DNA of 64,000 nucleotides from Rhizobium sp. FKY42 (GCF_005222835.1 NZ_STGA01000029.1:953247-1017246); one strand, 5' to 3'; shown: positions 47,310-57,379, counted from the first letter of the stretch. Numbers and translations are program-made. Notes: generated from the letters alone by a model not told the origin.

Positions 47310-47768
47310 ATGCGCGAAGTCATCGGCCCTGCTCTGAAACTCGTTCGACTGCCTCATGCAGAGGGGCTTGATCTGCCGGCCTATGAGACGGCGGGCGCGG
47401 CTGGCATGGACATTCGCGCCGCTGTGAGTGAACCTCTCGTCCTGCAGCCCGGTGCTCGCGTGCTTGTGCCGACAGGCTTCATTTTCGAGATACCGCAGGG
47501 TTTCGAAATTCAGATTCGTCCTCGCTCTGGGCTGGCGTTGAAACATGGCGTGACCTGTCTCAACACGCCCGGCACGATCGACAGCGACTATCGCGGCGAG
47601 GTTAAAGTCCTGCTGATCAATCTGGGCCAGGAGGATTTCACGATCGACCGCGGCATGCGGATCGCACAGCTGGTTTTCGCGCCGGTTGTTCAGGTCAAGG
47701 TGCAGGAGACAGATACCTTCAATGAAACGGCGCGCGGCGCGGGCGGCTTCGGTTCCACCGGCGTATAA
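47310..47768 (+). CDS. dut: Deoxyuridine 5'-triphosphate nucleotidohydrolase
   Basis: 152 aa from the ATG at 47310 with AAGGAG upstream. The trimeric dUTPase motifs are all present: 1 [10 protein letters not shown], 2 [11 protein letters not shown], 3 [22 protein letters not shown], 4 [10 protein letters not shown] and 5 GAGGFGSTG at the flexible C-terminus. It converts dUTP to dUMP and pyrophosphate, keeping uracil out of DNA. Divergent from prfC; in rhizobia coaBC and dut are often neighbours, here they are about 6 kb apart. Confidence 0.97.
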   Translation: MREVIGPALKLVRLPHAEGLDLPAYETAGAAGMDIRAAVSEPLVLQPGARVLVPTGFIFEIPQGFEIQIRPRSGLALKHGVTCLNTPGTIDSDYRGEVKVLLINLGQEDFTIDRGMRIAQLVFAPVVQVKVQETDTFNETARGAGGFGSTGV

Positions 47769-47822
47769 GCCGTTGCGCCCGGATCGCAACCCAATTAGCA
47801 ATGGCAACGGAGGATGAATTCC

Positions 47823-48434
47823 ATGACACTGACATCACTTGTTGCCTATGCGGGTGCCCTGTTCATAGCAGCGGCCATTCCCGGCCCCGGCATGACAGCC
47901 ATTGTTGCGCGCGCTCTGGGCTCCGGTTTCCGCCCCACATTCTTCATGGGGCTTGGCCTCATTCTGGGTGATCTGGTCTATCTGACTGCCGTCATTCTGG
48001 GACTGGCGATTCTTGCCCAGAACTTCACGACGCCGTTTCTCATCATCAAGTATCTGGGTGCTCTCTATCTTTGCTATATTGCGTGGAAGCTGTGGGCCGC
48101 CGGTTTGCTCCGGCAGGATATTCAGGCCACCCGCGGCGCAACAGGCATGATGGCCTTTCTCTCTGGGCTGCTGGTAACGCTCGGCAATCCGAAGACCATG
48201 CTGTTTTACGTGGCGCTTGTGCCGACGCTGATACCGTTGCAGGACGTCGGTCTGCGAGATTATGCGGCTCTGGTAGCGACCACATTCATCGTGCTGATCG
48301 CGGTCTTGCTGCCCTACATTCTGCTCGCGTCGAAAGCTCGCGAACTTTTGAAGAAGCCACGGACCTTGCAAGCACTCAACCGTTCGGCAGCTGGAATTCT
48401 GGCAGGAACTGCAGCCTATATTGCCGCGCGTTGA
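47823..48434 (+). CDS. LysE-family amino acid exporter
   Basis: 203 aa from the ATG at 47823, which has GGAGG nine bases upstream (an ATG at 47814 is too close to it). Six hydrophobic segments in the LysE/RhtB pattern: AYAGALFIAAAIPGPGMTAIVARALGSG with the PGPGM motif, then FFMGLGLILGDLVYLT, FLIIKYLGALYLCYIAWKLW, MAFLSGLLVTLGNPKTMLFYVA with the GNPK motif, TFIVLIAVLLPYIL and a final LNRSAAGILAGTAAYIAA. It likely exports a neutral or basic amino acid or homoserine lactone; the substrate is not predictable. Confidence 0.9.
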   Translation: MTLTSLVAYAGALFIAAAIPGPGMTAIVARALGSGFRPTFFMGLGLILGDLVYLTAVILGLAILAQNFTTPFLIIKYLGALYLCYIAWKLWAAGLLRQDIQATRGATGMMAFLSGLLVTLGNPKTMLFYVALVPTLIPLQDVGLRDYAALVATTFIVLIAVLLPYILLASKARELLKKPRTLQALNRSAAGILAGTAAYIAAR

Positions 48435-48555
48435 GCGAGGCTAGAGATGCGGAAAATTATTCCGCTGGCCGATGCCAGGCGGGCATGTCTCACCTCGCGT
48501 TTTGGAGGCGTGCACCCTACATCTGATGTAACATTCTAGTTTGGGGAGAAACACT

Positions 48556-49521
48556 ATGACTGATGCAAAGCCGGGCCGTGGCAAGATCTATGGTTCTATC
48601 ACCGAAACGATTGGCAATACCCCGATCGTTCGCCTGGACAAGCTCGCAAGGGAAAAAGGCGTAAAGGCCAATCTGCTTGCCAAGCTTGAATTTTTCAATC
48701 CCATCGCATCGGTCAAGGATCGTATTGGTGTCGCAATGATCGAGGCACTGGAAGCTGCCGGTACCATCACGCCCGGCAAAACGGTGCTGGTTGAGCCTAC
48801 CTCAGGCAATACGGGAATTGCACTGGCCTTTGCAGCCGCCGCCAAGGGCTACCGCCTCATTCTGACCATGCCAGAGACCATGTCCATCGAGCGTCGCAAG
48901 ATGCTGGCGCTTCTGGGGGCGGAACTGGTTTTGACCGAAGGTCCAAAGGGCATGAAAGGCGCGATCGCCAGGGCAGAGGAGCTGGCGGCCAGCCTGCCCG
49001 ATGCGATTATCCCCCAGCAATTCGAGAACCCGGCAAATCCTGAAATCCACCGCAAGACGACCGCGGAAGAAATCTGGAACGATACAGACGGACAAGTCGA
49101 CATCTTCGTGTCGGGCATCGGTACCGGCGGCACGATTACCGGCACGGGGCAGGTTCTGAAGAGCCGCAAACCGGACATCAAGGTGATTGCTGTCGAACCC
49201 GCCGAATCTCCGGTCCTGTCTGGCGGAGAACCCGGCCCTCACAAGATCCAGGGCATCGGTGCAGGCTTTGCGCCCAAGATCCTCGATCGATCCGTCTATG
49301 ACGAAATCGTCACTATTGCCAGCCAGGAGGCTATCGAGACCGCGCGTCTGGTGGCTCGTCTCGAAGGCGTGCCGGTCGGCATCTCGTCTGGCGCAGCACT
49401 GGCCGCAGCCATAAAGATTGGTTCTCGACCGGAGAACGACGGCAAGAACCTCGTCGTGATCATTCCGTCTTTTGCAGAACGCTACCTTTCGACTGTCCTG
49501 TTCGAGGGTCTCGGTGGCTGA
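48556..49521 (+). CDS. cysK: Cysteine synthase A
   Basis: 321 aa from the ATG at 48556 with GGGGAG 8 bases upstream. The PLP lysine is in [16 protein letters not shown]; the phosphate-binding loop is [19 protein letters not shown]; and [42 protein letters not shown] and [10 protein letters not shown] are OAS-sulfhydrylase signatures. It makes cysteine from O-acetylserine and sulfide. A stem-loop (49572-49600) follows the stop but has no U tract. Confidence 0.96.
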   Translation: MTDAKPGRGKIYGSITETIGNTPIVRLDKLAREKGVKANLLAKLEFFNPIASVKDRIGVAMIEALEAAGTITPGKTVLVEPTSGNTGIALAFAAAAKGYRLILTMPETMSIERRKMLALLGAELVLTEGPKGMKGAIARAEELAASLPDAIIPQQFENPANPEIHRKTTAEEIWNDTDGQVDIFVSGIGTGGTITGTGQVLKSRKPDIKVIAVEPAESPVLSGGEPGPHKIQGIGAGFAPKILDRSVYDEIVTIASQEAIETARLVARLEGVPVGISSGAALAAAIKIGSRPENDGKNLVVIIPSFAERYLSTVLFEGLGG

Positions 49522-49571
49522 ATCCGGTTAACACGATCTGCATCGCTGCAGACTTGAGACGCTGCGCACCG

Positions 49572-49600
49572 GGGCTGATCTCCACGGTCGAGGTCAGCCC
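49572..49600 (+). repeat. Stem-loop downstream of cysK
   Basis: GGGCTGATCT at 49572-49581 pairs with AGGTCAGCCC at 49591-49600 (one G-U pair) around a 9-base loop, 51 bases after the cysK stop. It lacks a following T run, so it may be a transcript-end stabiliser rather than an intrinsic terminator. Confidence 0.35.
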
Positions 49601-49692
49601 GCCCAGCGGTACAAGACAACGGAAAGCGGGGACTTGAAAGCCTTCACCAATTGATCTTCCCCTGCCACTTCGGCACCTTTGGTCATACTGCC

Positions 49693-49724
49693 ACCTGGTC
49701 AGACTGCAACCTGGTCAGACTGCC
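49693..49724. repeat. 16-bp tandem duplication at the end of comM
   Basis: ACCTGGTCAGACTGCA at 49693-49708 is repeated at 49709-49724 with one difference at the last base. The comM stop codon (49715-49717) lies inside the second unit, so the downstream copy places an identical stop context just outside the gene. Confidence 0.75.
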
Positions 49725-51247
49725 GCCGTCAAACGTTCTCCTGCTATCCGATAGGATATGGCTTCCGCGAGATGGATGCGCCCGACACGGTCGCAATCGT
49801 CCAGATCCGCCAGTGTTCTGGCCACCTTCAGCACACGATGATAGGCGCGCGCCGAGAATTTCATCTTGTCAGCCGCATCTCTCAATAGCTGCGCACCGGC
49901 AGCGTCAGGTTCTGCGACCTGCTCGATCAGCGAGGTCGAACATCTTGCATTGGTGCTGATATATGGCATGCCTGCGGCAATGAACCTCCGGCGCTGGCGC
50001 TCCCTTGCCTTCGCAACGCGGGTAGCCACATCGGCACTGCTTTCAGCCGGACGAGGACGGATGAGATCCGCGGCCGCAACAGCAGGTACATCGATACGAA
50101 TATCGATGCGATCCAGAAGAGGCCCAGAGATACGCGCCTGATAATCCGTCATGCATTTGGGACCCTTGGCACAGCTATGCCCCGGCTCACCGGCCATACC
50201 GCACCGACACGGATTCATAGCCGCCACAAGCTGGATATTGGCCGGATAAGAGACCCGATGATTGGCGCGTGCAATGATGCATTCGCCCGTTTCCAGCGGC
50301 TGCCGCAAGGCATCGAGAACCTGCGGGGAAAATTCCGGAAACTCGTCGAGGAACAGCACGCCGTGATGGGAGAGCGATGCCTCACCCGGTTTTGCCCGGA
50401 AACCGCCACCAACAAGCGCTGCCATGGTGGCCGAATGATGCGGTGTGCGGAACGGCCGCCTATCCGACAGCTTTCCTCCAGACAGTTGACCCGCAATCGA
50501 ATGAATCATGGAGACTTCCAGAAGCTCCGCTGCCGAAAGCGGCGGGAGAATGGAAGGAAGGCGTGCAGCCAGCATCGACTTTCCAGAACCCGGCGGCCCG
50601 ACCATCAAAAGATTATGACCACCCGCCGCAGCGACTTCCAGCGCTCGCTTGGCGCTTTCCTGTCCTTTGATCTCGGCGAGATCCGGCAAGTTGGCGGGGG
50701 CTGCACGGATTGCCGGTGCTGGCCTTGCAAGAAGCTGGCTTCCGCGAAAATGATTGGCCAGCGCAATCAGGCTTCGAGGTGCAAGTATATCGAATTCGGC
50801 ACCAGCCCAGGCAGCCTCCGCGCCGCTGTCTGCCGGGCAGATGAGCCCTTTGCCAAGCGCGTTTGCACCAATGGCTGCAGGCAGTGCACCGGCCACCGCA
50901 GCCAGTGTTCCATCCAGGTTGAGTTCACCGATCACCACATAGCCTGCCAATGCTTCTGCGGGGATGGCTCCTAGGGCGGCCATAAGACCCAATGCAATCG
51001 GCAGATCAAAGTGAGATCCCTCCTTGGGAAGATCCGCAGGCGCCAGATTGATCGTTATCCTTTTCGGCGGCAGCGCGAGACCGGAGGCATGCAGGGCTGC
51101 CTGTACGCGCTCACGACTCTCGGCTACCGCCTTGTCCGGCAGGCCGACGATCTGCATGGCGAGCTTCCCCGGGCCCACCATGACCTGCACGTCAACAGGG
51201 ACGCCCTCTATGCCCTGAAAGGCAACCGTATTAACGCGCGCGACCAT
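49715..51247 (-). CDS. comM: ComM/YifB-family Mg-chelatase-like AAA+ ATPase
   Basis: 510 aa from the ATG at 51247 (MVARVNTVAFQGIEGVPVDVQVMV). An N-terminal ribosomal S5-like ChlI domain (PPKRITINLAPADLPKEGSHFDLPIALG) precedes the AAA+ core with Walker A MVGPPGSGKSMLAARLPSILPP and Walker B GVLFLDEFPEFS. A zinc-like cysteine set is in PCRCGMAGEPGHSC, and the C-terminal SARAYHRVLKVARTLADLD completes the family. ComM-type helicases extend heteroduplex during natural transformation; YifB roles elsewhere are unclear. It is a monocistronic-looking gene divergent from nothing obvious, next to gshB on the same strand. Confidence 0.93.
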   Translation of the reverse strand: MVARVNTVAFQGIEGVPVDVQVMVGPGKLAMQIVGLPDKAVAESRERVQAALHASGLALPPKRITINLAPADLPKEGSHFDLPIALGLMAALGAIPAEALAGYVVIGELNLDGTLAAVAGALPAAIGANALGKGLICPADSGAEAAWAGAEFDILAPRSLIALANHFRGSQLLARPAPAIRAAPANLPDLAEIKGQESAKRALEVAAAGGHNLLMVGPPGSGKSMLAARLPSILPPLSAAELLEVSMIHSIAGQLSGGKLSDRRPFRTPHHSATMAALVGGGFRAKPGEASLSHHGVLFLDEFPEFSPQVLDALRQPLETGECIIARANHRVSYPANIQLVAAMNPCRCGMAGEPGHSCAKGPKCMTDYQARISGPLLDRIDIRIDVPAVAAADLIRPRPAESSADVATRVAKARERQRRRFIAAGMPYISTNARCSTSLIEQVAEPDAAGAQLLRDAADKMKFSARAYHRVLKVARTLADLDDCDRVGRIHLAEAISYRIAGERLTAAV

Positions 51248-51383
51248 TTCCACCTGCCAGCCACGCTTCGGCAGCAGCACCGAAGCTCACGTACAATCAA
51301 GCACAACTTGCAGGCGGAAACAAGAACAATTGGAGAACAGAAATCCTGTTAAAGTTGCATCTAAATTTGGAAGGCCTCAACTC

Positions 51384-52337
51384 TCAAGCGACAGAACGCT
51401 TTGCCTCGATTGCATCCCAAAGTAGCACGGCGGCATCCACACCGCCGAACTTCTTCACCTCGCGAATTCCGGTCGGAGATGTAACATTGATCTCGGTCAT
51501 GTAGTCACCGATGACATCAATCCCCACGAACAGGAAGCCACGCTCACGCAAAGCGGGTCCAATCCGATCGCAGATTTCCTTTTCGCGCGCAGTCAATTCT
51601 GTCGGCTCTGCACGTCCGCCGACATGCATGTTGGAACGGGCGTCGTGTTCTGCCGGAACGCGGTTGATGGCGCCGACCGGATTCCCATCCACGAGGAGGA
51701 TACGCTTGTCACCCTTGCGCACGGCCGGCAGATAGGCCTGTGCGATGTAGGGTTCGCGATACATCTGGCCGAACATTTCTAGAAGCGACGAGAAGTTGCG
51801 GTCATCACGGGCAGAGTGGAAGACGCCTGCGCCGCCATTGCCATAGAGCGGCTTCAGGATGATATCGCCAAGCTCCTCACGGAAGCGAGCAATCTCGCCG
51901 ATGTCCTTCGTGATCAGGGTCGGCGGCATCAGATCGGCGAACTCGGTCACGAAAATCTTTTCCGGTGAATTGCGAACCCAGGCTGGATCGTTGACGACCA
52001 GCGTCTTCGGATGGATACGCTCCAGAAGATGGGTGGATGTGATGTAGCCCATGTCGAAGGGCGGGTCCTGTCGCAGGTGCACGACATCCATAGTCGACAG
52101 ATCGACGCGCTCCCGCTCGCTGAGTGTGAAATGGTTACCCTTTTCGTCACGCAACTGCATGGCTTCGACGGCAGCAAAGATCTTGCCATCGCGCATGGTC
52201 AGCCTGTCGGGCGTATAGTGGAAGAGCTCGTAGCCGCGCGCCTGCGCTTCCAGCGCCATGGCGAAGGTAGAATCCCCGACGATGTTGATGCCGGATACGT
52301 GGTCCATCTGGAACGCGACTTTGCGGATATTGGCCAT
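51384..52337 (-). CDS. gshB: Glutathione synthetase
   Basis: 317 aa, the normal bacterial length. It opens [29 protein letters not shown], and the ATP-grasp fold contains [53 protein letters not shown], the metal-binding [21 protein letters not shown]. It joins gamma-glutamylcysteine and glycine. Start: ATG preceded by GAGGGGCAG. In related rhizobia gshB lies next to yraN and rsmI; here the cupin remnant and ugp operon intervene. Confidence 0.96.
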   Translation of the reverse strand: MANIRKVAFQMDHVSGINIVGDSTFAMALEAQARGYELFHYTPDRLTMRDGKIFAAVEAMQLRDEKGNHFTLSERERVDLSTMDVVHLRQDPPFDMGYITSTHLLERIHPKTLVVNDPAWVRNSPEKIFVTEFADLMPPTLITKDIGEIARFREELGDIILKPLYGNGGAGVFHSARDDRNFSSLLEMFGQMYREPYIAQAYLPAVRKGDKRILLVDGNPVGAINRVPAEHDARSNMHVGGRAEPTELTAREKEICDRIGPALRERGFLFVGIDVIGDYMTEINVTSPTGIREVKKFGGVDAAVLLWDAIEAKRSVA

Positions 52338-52406
52338 GGCTGCCCCTCAAGAGATTGCCTGGCAGATGTAGGATGCCTGAGGGGCAATGGCAACGCGAGA
52401 ATGGGC

Positions 52407-52964
52407 TCAGAGTGCTCTTCTTCGGCCCTTCAGTTGGCGGATGATGCGCCTGCGTATACGATAAAAAAGGGAGACGGGCAGATCGAGCGGCTGGCGCATG
52501 AAGGCGATCTTTCGGACATAGTGGTCAACCCTCCAGGTCGCCCAGGTTCCAGCCTTGAAGTAGCCGACATCGCCCGCTTTTAGCAGCCTCTGCGTACCAT
52601 CCTTCGCGATGACGAAAACGTCACCTTCCAGAATGACAACGGTTTCATCCTCGCCAAAGAACCAGCGGAATGTACCGGCCGTGCAATCCTACATTGCCGT
52701 ACAGGAACATTTGTCCGTTGCTTGCGAATGATAGGCGACCCGCGCCTCAGGACTTCCAGACAGTATCCAGCCGGGCTCGATTGGCGAAGAGACCAGATCC
52801 CTCACGAGGTGCTCGTTGCTGGCACCGATGAACGGAGTCTCGACCGCAGTTTCATTTGCAGTCCGCCTACGATGCGCCAGAGCCAGGGCTCCGGCCAAAG
52901 CCAGTTTCAGTACGATCACTTCCCCCGCAACGAAATTCGAGCGGAGACTATCAGGCACAACCAA
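52407..52964 (-). pseudogene. Cupin-domain (DUF861-like) gene interrupted by an in-frame amber codon
   Basis: The frame runs 186 codons from a possible TTG at 52964 (an in-frame TGA just upstream at 52968-52970 limits the start) to the TGA at 52407, with a single TAG at 52689-52691. Before it lies a hydrophobic segment (VIVLKLALAGALALAHRRR) and the cupin lead-in IEPGWILSGSPEARVAYHSQATDKCSCTAM. After it the frame continues unbroken: DCTAGTFRWFFGEDETVVILEGDVFVIAKDG, AGDVGYFKAGTWATWRVDHYVRKIAFMRQP and a basic tail. In this family a tryptophan normally precedes DCTAG, so a TGG-to-TAG change explains the stop. Recent inactivation, a sequencing error or suppression are all possible. Confidence 0.75.
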
Positions 52965-53016
52965 CGATCAGGCTTCTGCGGTCACTTGCATTTTAATCAT
53001 TTGTCCAAAATTCGGA

Positions 53017-54108
53017 TCATGCGCTTGCTACAGATCGGGCAGGTGACCTCGACCCTTCCAGCGCAAGCCTTTTGCCGCTGGTTGCATCGAAGAAATGGAG
53101 CCGTGCAGGGTCAATCACCAGACAAAGGTTTTCGGCCAGGAAGGTTTCGGCAGGAAAGGCCGCTGTTAGAGCCTGATCTCCGACAAAGCCATGTGCAAGA
53201 CGCTGCGATCCAAGTTCCTCGATGTAATCCAGCCGGAATGGAAGCCCTGTCTCGCCGGCCAGTGCCAACCGCAAATCCTCTGCCCGCAACCCCACGGTCA
53301 CTATTCCTGAAGGCGCTGTTGTTGAAAGATCCAGCTGTCCGGAGCCGATCGCAAGTTTGGAGCCTTGCACCTCTGCCCGGACAAGGTTCATGGCGGGCGA
53401 GCCGATGAAACTTGCGACAAAGGTGGACGCCGGTGTGTGATAGACTTCGAGTGGAGAGCCAATCTGCTCGATCTCTCCGCCGTTCAGCACCACCAGCCGA
53501 TCCGCCAGTGTCATGGCTTCCAGCTGATCATGGGTCACATAGATAGAGGTGGTGCCAAGACGCCGCTGGAGGCGCTTGATCTCGCCGCGCATGGACACGC
53601 GCAACTTTGCATCGAGATTGGAGAGCGGCTCGTCGAAGAGAAAAGCCGCTGGCTTGCGCACAATGGCGCGCCCCATCGCCACACGTTGCCGTTGACCGCC
53701 GGAAAGCGCTCGCGGCTTGCGCTCCAGATACTGGGTAATCTCCAGCATGCGTGCGGCTTCTGCAACGCGGGCATCGATTTCCGCCTTCGGCGTACCACGG
53801 TTCTTCAGGCCATAGGCGAGGTTCTGGTAAACAGTCATATGCGGATAGAGCGCATAGTTCTGGAAGACCATGGCGATGTCGCGTTCTGCCGGTTCCATCC
53901 GGTTGACGATTCGCTCACCAATTGAGACCTCGCCTTCGGAAATCGTTTCCAGGCCAGCCACCATGCGAAGTAGCGTTGACTTGCCGCAGCCGGAGGGGCC
54001 TACGAGGACAATGAATTCGCCATCAGCGATATCGATGGAAACGGAATTTACCGCCTTCACGCCACCCGTGTAGATCTTCGAGACCTTGTCAATCGAGATC
54101 GAGGCCAT
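53017..54108 (-). CDS. ugpC: sn-Glycerol-3-phosphate ABC transporter ATP-binding protein UgpC
   Basis: 363 aa from the ATG at 54108 ([22 protein letters not shown]). ABC motifs: Walker [12 protein letters not shown]-loop [24 protein letters not shown], signature [14 protein letters not shown], Walker [17 protein letters not shown] and switch [15 protein letters not shown]-terminal TOBE/MalK-like regulatory domain follows ([11 protein letters not shown]). It energises uptake of glycerol-3-phosphate. It starts one base after the ugpE stop, so it is the last gene of ugpBAEC. A related MalK-type role cannot be excluded from this subunit alone, but the neighbours settle it. Confidence 0.94.
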   Translation of the reverse strand: MASISIDKVSKIYTGGVKAVNSVSIDIADGEFIVLVGPSGCGKSTLLRMVAGLETISEGEVSIGERIVNRMEPAERDIAMVFQNYALYPHMTVYQNLAYGLKNRGTPKAEIDARVAEAARMLEITQYLERKPRALSGGQRQRVAMGRAIVRKPAAFLFDEPLSNLDAKLRVSMRGEIKRLQRRLGTTSIYVTHDQLEAMTLADRLVVLNGGEIEQIGSPLEVYHTPASTFVASFIGSPAMNLVRAEVQGSKLAIGSGQLDLSTTAPSGIVTVGLRAEDLRLALAGETGLPFRLDYIEELGSQRLAHGFVGDQALTAAFPAETFLAENLCLVIDPARLHFFDATSGKRLALEGSRSPARSVASA

Positions 54109-54109
54109 G

Positions 54110-54958
54110 TTACTTCTCCGTTTCGGTAAGGCCGCGGATGAACAGCCTTTGCATGAAGATGACGATGAGGATGGGGGGCAGCATGGCAAGCACAGCGCCC
54201 GCCATCACGAGGTTCCACTGGATTACGCCATCCTGCACGGTGACCATTCGCTTCATGCCCATCATCAGCGTGTAGTAACCGGGATCCGTTGTGACCAGCA
54301 GCGGCCAGAGATATTGCACCCAGCCATAGATGAAGAGGATGACCGATAGTGCACCGATGTTCGTGCGGGACAGGGGCAGCAGAATATCGCGGAAGAACTT
54401 CATCGGCCCCGCACCATCCACTCGCGCGGCTTCCAGAATCTCATCCGGGATCGTCATGAAAAATTGGCGGAACAGAAAGGTGGCGGTCGCCGAGGCGATC
54501 AGCGGTATTGTCAATCCGGCCCAGGAGTTCAGAAGCCCAAGGTCCGCCACGATCTTGTAGGTCGGCATGATGCGCACTTCTACCGGCAGCATCAGGGTGA
54601 CGAAAATGATCCAGAAAGCCAAGACCCGGAAAGGAAAACGGAAATAGACGATCGCAAAAGCTGACAGAATGGAGATCGCGATCTTTCCCACTGTGATCAC
54701 CAAAGCCATGATCAGTGAATTCAGCGCCATGTGGGAATAGTTCGGCAGGCCATTTGCAGCCGAGGCGCTGGTCAGGATCTGCGTGTAGTTCTCGATGAAA
54801 TGGGATCCGGGCCAAAGCGGCACGGGGCCGCTCATCAGCGTCGCGATGTCGTGCGTCGAAGCGATCACCGCCACGTAGACCGGCAGAGCCACGATGGCGA
54901 AGCCGAGCAGCAGGAAGGCGTGCGTGAGGATGTTCAGCAGGGGTCTGTTTTCAACCAT
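54110..54958 (-). CDS. ugpE: sn-Glycerol-3-phosphate ABC transporter permease UgpE
   Basis: 282 aa with six hydrophobic segments. The cytoplasmic EAA loop is [32 protein letters not shown], which contacts the ATPase. The opening [42 protein letters not shown] and ending [34 protein letters not shown] are typical of UgpE. It sits 9 bases after ugpA and 1 base before ugpC. With UgpA it makes the membrane channel. Confidence 0.94.
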   Translation of the reverse strand: MVENRPLLNILTHAFLLLGFAIVALPVYVAVIASTHDIATLMSGPVPLWPGSHFIENYTQILTSASAANGLPNYSHMALNSLIMALVITVGKIAISILSAFAIVYFRFPFRVLAFWIIFVTLMLPVEVRIMPTYKIVADLGLLNSWAGLTIPLIASATATFLFRQFFMTIPDEILEAARVDGAGPMKFFRDILLPLSRTNIGALSVILFIYGWVQYLWPLLVTTDPGYYTLMMGMKRMVTVQDGVIQWNLVMAGAVLAMLPPILIVIFMQRLFIRGLTETEK

Positions 54959-54967
54959 GATCGTTGC

Positions 54968-55852
54968 TCAATACTGCACGCGGCGTTCGACGTAGCGGAA
55001 CTGAACAAACGTCAGCACCATGACGATGAGCATCAGAAGGACCGATTGCGCCGAGGAGGAGCCGAGGTTCAAGCCGAGATAGCCATCCTGATAGACCTTG
55101 TAGACAAGCGTGGTGGTTGCCTGTGCCGGCCCGCCAACCGTCGTTGCATCAACAATCGGGAAGGTGTCGAACATCGTATAATTCACATTGATGATGAACA
55201 GGAAGAAGGTGGTGGGCGAGAGAAGCGGCAGAGAAATGGTCCAAAAGCGCTTCACCGGGCCCGACCCGTCAATGGCGGCAGCTTCCATCAGCGACTGCGG
55301 CACGGACTGGAGTCCGGCGAGGAAGAACAGGAAATTGTAGGAGACCTGCTTCCAGGCGGCCGCGATGATGATCAGGATCATCGCTTGGGTACCGTTGAGG
55401 TCATGATCCCAGTGAATGCCGATCTTTTCCAGGAAGAAGGGCATGAGCCCCGTAGAACTGTTGAACAGGAACCACCAGAGCACGCCGGCCACCACGGGGG
55501 CGACCGCATAGGGCCAGACGAGCAGCGTGGTATAGACCTTGCCGCTGCGCACCAGCCGGTCCACCGAGGCGGCGAAGGCAAGACCGAGCAGCATCGACAG
55601 CGCCGTCACCGAGACGGCAAAGACGGCGGTTCTCGACAGGGCATCGAGATAGTTCGGGTCATCGAACAGACGCTCATAATGCAGCAATCCGACGAAGACG
55701 GTTGAGAGGCCAAAAGGGTCCTCACGCTCGAAGGAGGATTTCACCGCCTGGGCCGCAGGCCAGATGAAGAACACCAGCGTGATGAAAAGCTGGGGCGCGA
55801 GCAGCAGATAGGGCAGCAGCCGGTTGTTGAAGGTGGTTTTTTTCGTATCCAT
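54968..55852 (-). CDS. ugpA: sn-Glycerol-3-phosphate ABC transporter permease UgpA
   Basis: 294 aa with six hydrophobic segments (for example LLPYLLLAPQLFITLVFFIWPA near the start). The EAA loop is SLMEAAAIDGSGPVKRFWTISLPLLSPTTFFLFIIN. The segment TFPIVDATTVGGPAQATTTLVYKVYQDGY is characteristic of UgpA. It follows ugpB by 79 bases and precedes ugpE by 9 on the minus strand, the classic ugpBAEC order of rhizobia. Confidence 0.94.
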   Translation of the reverse strand: MDTKKTTFNNRLLPYLLLAPQLFITLVFFIWPAAQAVKSSFEREDPFGLSTVFVGLLHYERLFDDPNYLDALSRTAVFAVSVTALSMLLGLAFAASVDRLVRSGKVYTTLLVWPYAVAPVVAGVLWWFLFNSSTGLMPFFLEKIGIHWDHDLNGTQAMILIIIAAAWKQVSYNFLFFLAGLQSVPQSLMEAAAIDGSGPVKRFWTISLPLLSPTTFFLFIINVNYTMFDTFPIVDATTVGGPAQATTTLVYKVYQDGYLGLNLGSSSAQSVLLMLIVMVLTFVQFRYVERRVQY

Positions 55853-55931
55853 TGAGCCCCTGCCAGATTGGTCCGGACAAAGGAAGGGAGGACCGGCGCC
55901 GGGCCGCCCCTCCCCTCTGGGTCAGCCGTGA

Positions 55932-57251
55932 TCAGTTGTTGGCGGCTTCGAATTCGCGCAGCAGCTTGTTGCCGCGCTCGACGGCGCTGTCGAGAGCCTG
56001 CTTGGCGTCCTTCTTGCCGGCCAGCAGCGACTGGAACTCTTCGTCCACGATCGTGCGCACCTGGGTGAAGTTGCCGAAGCGCAGACCCTTGGAATTCGCG
56101 CTCGGCGTGCCGCGGGTGATCTGCTCGATAGCGATGTCCGAACCCGGGTTCTTGGCGTAGTAGCCCTGGCTCTTGCCGAGGTCATAGGCCGCGTTGGTGA
56201 TCGGCAGGTAACCGGTGTACTGGTGCCAGTCGGCCTGGACTTCCGGCTTCGAGAGGTAGGAGAAGAACTTGGCAACACCCTTGTAGGTGGCCTTGTCCTT
56301 GCCGTTCAGAACCCACAGCGTCGCACCGCCGATGATGGAGTTCTTCGGCTCCTTGGTGACATCGTCATAATAGGGCAGCGGCGCAAAGCCCGGCGTGAAG
56401 GTCTTGGCGTTGTTGATGACGCCAGCGCGGCCCGCGGACGAATTCATCGTCATTGCGCATTCCTGCGCGTAGAACATCGTAGCAGCGTTATCGCCACCGA
56501 CTGGACCGCCATACTTGAAGAGGCCTTCATCCTGCCACTTCTTCAGGTTTGCCCAATGCTTCTGCTGAACCGGACCGTTGAAGGAGAACTGGGTCTTGAG
56601 ACCACCGAAGCCGTTTTCCAAGGTGCCAAATGGCTGGTCGTGGATAGCGGAGAGATTCTCCGTCTGCACCCAGGTGATCCAGGCCGACGTGAAGCCGCAT
56701 TTGGCCGCACCCGACGTTACGATCTTCTTCGAAAATTCCTCGACTTCCTTCCAGGTCTTCGGAGCAACTTCTGGATCAAGGCCAGCCTTCTTGAAGACGT
56801 CCTTGTTGTAATAGAGGATCGGCGTGGACGAGTTGAAGGGCAGTGACAGGATATTGCCCTGCGTGTCGGAGTAATAGCCGACCACCGGACCGAGGAACGA
56901 CTTCGGCTCGAAGCTTTCGCCCTCGTCCTTCATCAACTTGTAAACGGGGTAAACGGCACCCTTGGCCGCCATCATCGTACCGGTTCCGACTTCGAAAACC
57001 TGAACGATCGCAGGCTGCTGGTTGGCGCGGAAGGCAGCAATGGCTGCAGTCAGGGTTTCTGGGTAGGAGCCCTTGTAAACGGGAACGACCTTGTATTCGC
57101 TCTGACTTTCATTGAACTTCGTGGCAATCTCTTCGAGCTTCTTGCCAAGCTCGCCGCCCATGGCGTGCCACCAGGTAACTTCAGTTGCCGCAAGCGATGT
57201 GGAGGCAGACAGAGCAAACGCTGCCGCTGCAAGGCCAAGCTTCTTGAACAT
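55932..57251 (-). CDS. ugpB: sn-Glycerol-3-phosphate-binding protein UgpB
   Basis: 439 aa with a signal peptide (LGLAAAAFALSASTSLAATEV, cleavage near residue 22). The family-1 binding-protein fold begins VTWWHAMGGELGKKLEEIATKFNESQSEYKVVPVYKGSYPETLTAAIAAFR and includes the G3P-binding residues around QECAMTMNSSAGRAGV. It captures glycerol-3-phosphate (and related phosphodiesters) in the periplasm for UgpAEC, a route for phosphorus and carbon. It is first in the operon; a Pho-box-like array lies 56-95 bases upstream of the ATG. Confidence 0.95.
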   Translation of the reverse strand: MFKKLGLAAAAFALSASTSLAATEVTWWHAMGGELGKKLEEIATKFNESQSEYKVVPVYKGSYPETLTAAIAAFRANQQPAIVQVFEVGTGTMMAAKGAVYPVYKLMKDEGESFEPKSFLGPVVGYYSDTQGNILSLPFNSSTPILYYNKDVFKKAGLDPEVAPKTWKEVEEFSKKIVTSGAAKCGFTSAWITWVQTENLSAIHDQPFGTLENGFGGLKTQFSFNGPVQQKHWANLKKWQDEGLFKYGGPVGGDNAATMFYAQECAMTMNSSAGRAGVINNAKTFTPGFAPLPYYDDVTKEPKNSIIGGATLWVLNGKDKATYKGVAKFFSYLSKPEVQADWHQYTGYLPITNAAYDLGKSQGYYAKNPGSDIAIEQITRGTPSANSKGLRFGNFTQVRTIVDEEFQSLLAGKKDAKQALDSAVERGNKLLREFEAANN

Positions 57252-57306
57252 GGGGATCGTCCCTCTTTCCTTCAGTTTAGGATGAGGGGCTGATTAGCGG
57301 CGCTGC

Positions 57307-57346
57307 GTGACAGGTCCTTGAAGTATCTATGACAGAACTGTTACAA
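57307..57346 (-). promoter_or_regulatory. Pho-box-like array upstream of ugpB
   Basis: Minus strand: TTGTAAC-AGTT-CTGTCAT (57329-57346) has one perfect PhoB half-site and one 4-of-7 half-site 11 bases apart. A further CTGTCAC (57307-57313, 6 of 7) lies exactly 22 bases along, in phase with the 11-base repeat. The ugp operon is a known PhoB target in Sinorhizobium meliloti; binding here is inferred. Confidence 0.65.
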
Positions 57347-57379
57347 TATCATCTAATTTGCACACCAATGCAAAAACAT

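Noticed and set aside
54731..55705. 324-codon open frame on the plus strand opposite ugpE/ugpA
   Set aside because: Highly charged, low-complexity translation typical of antisense frames; it crosses two real genes.
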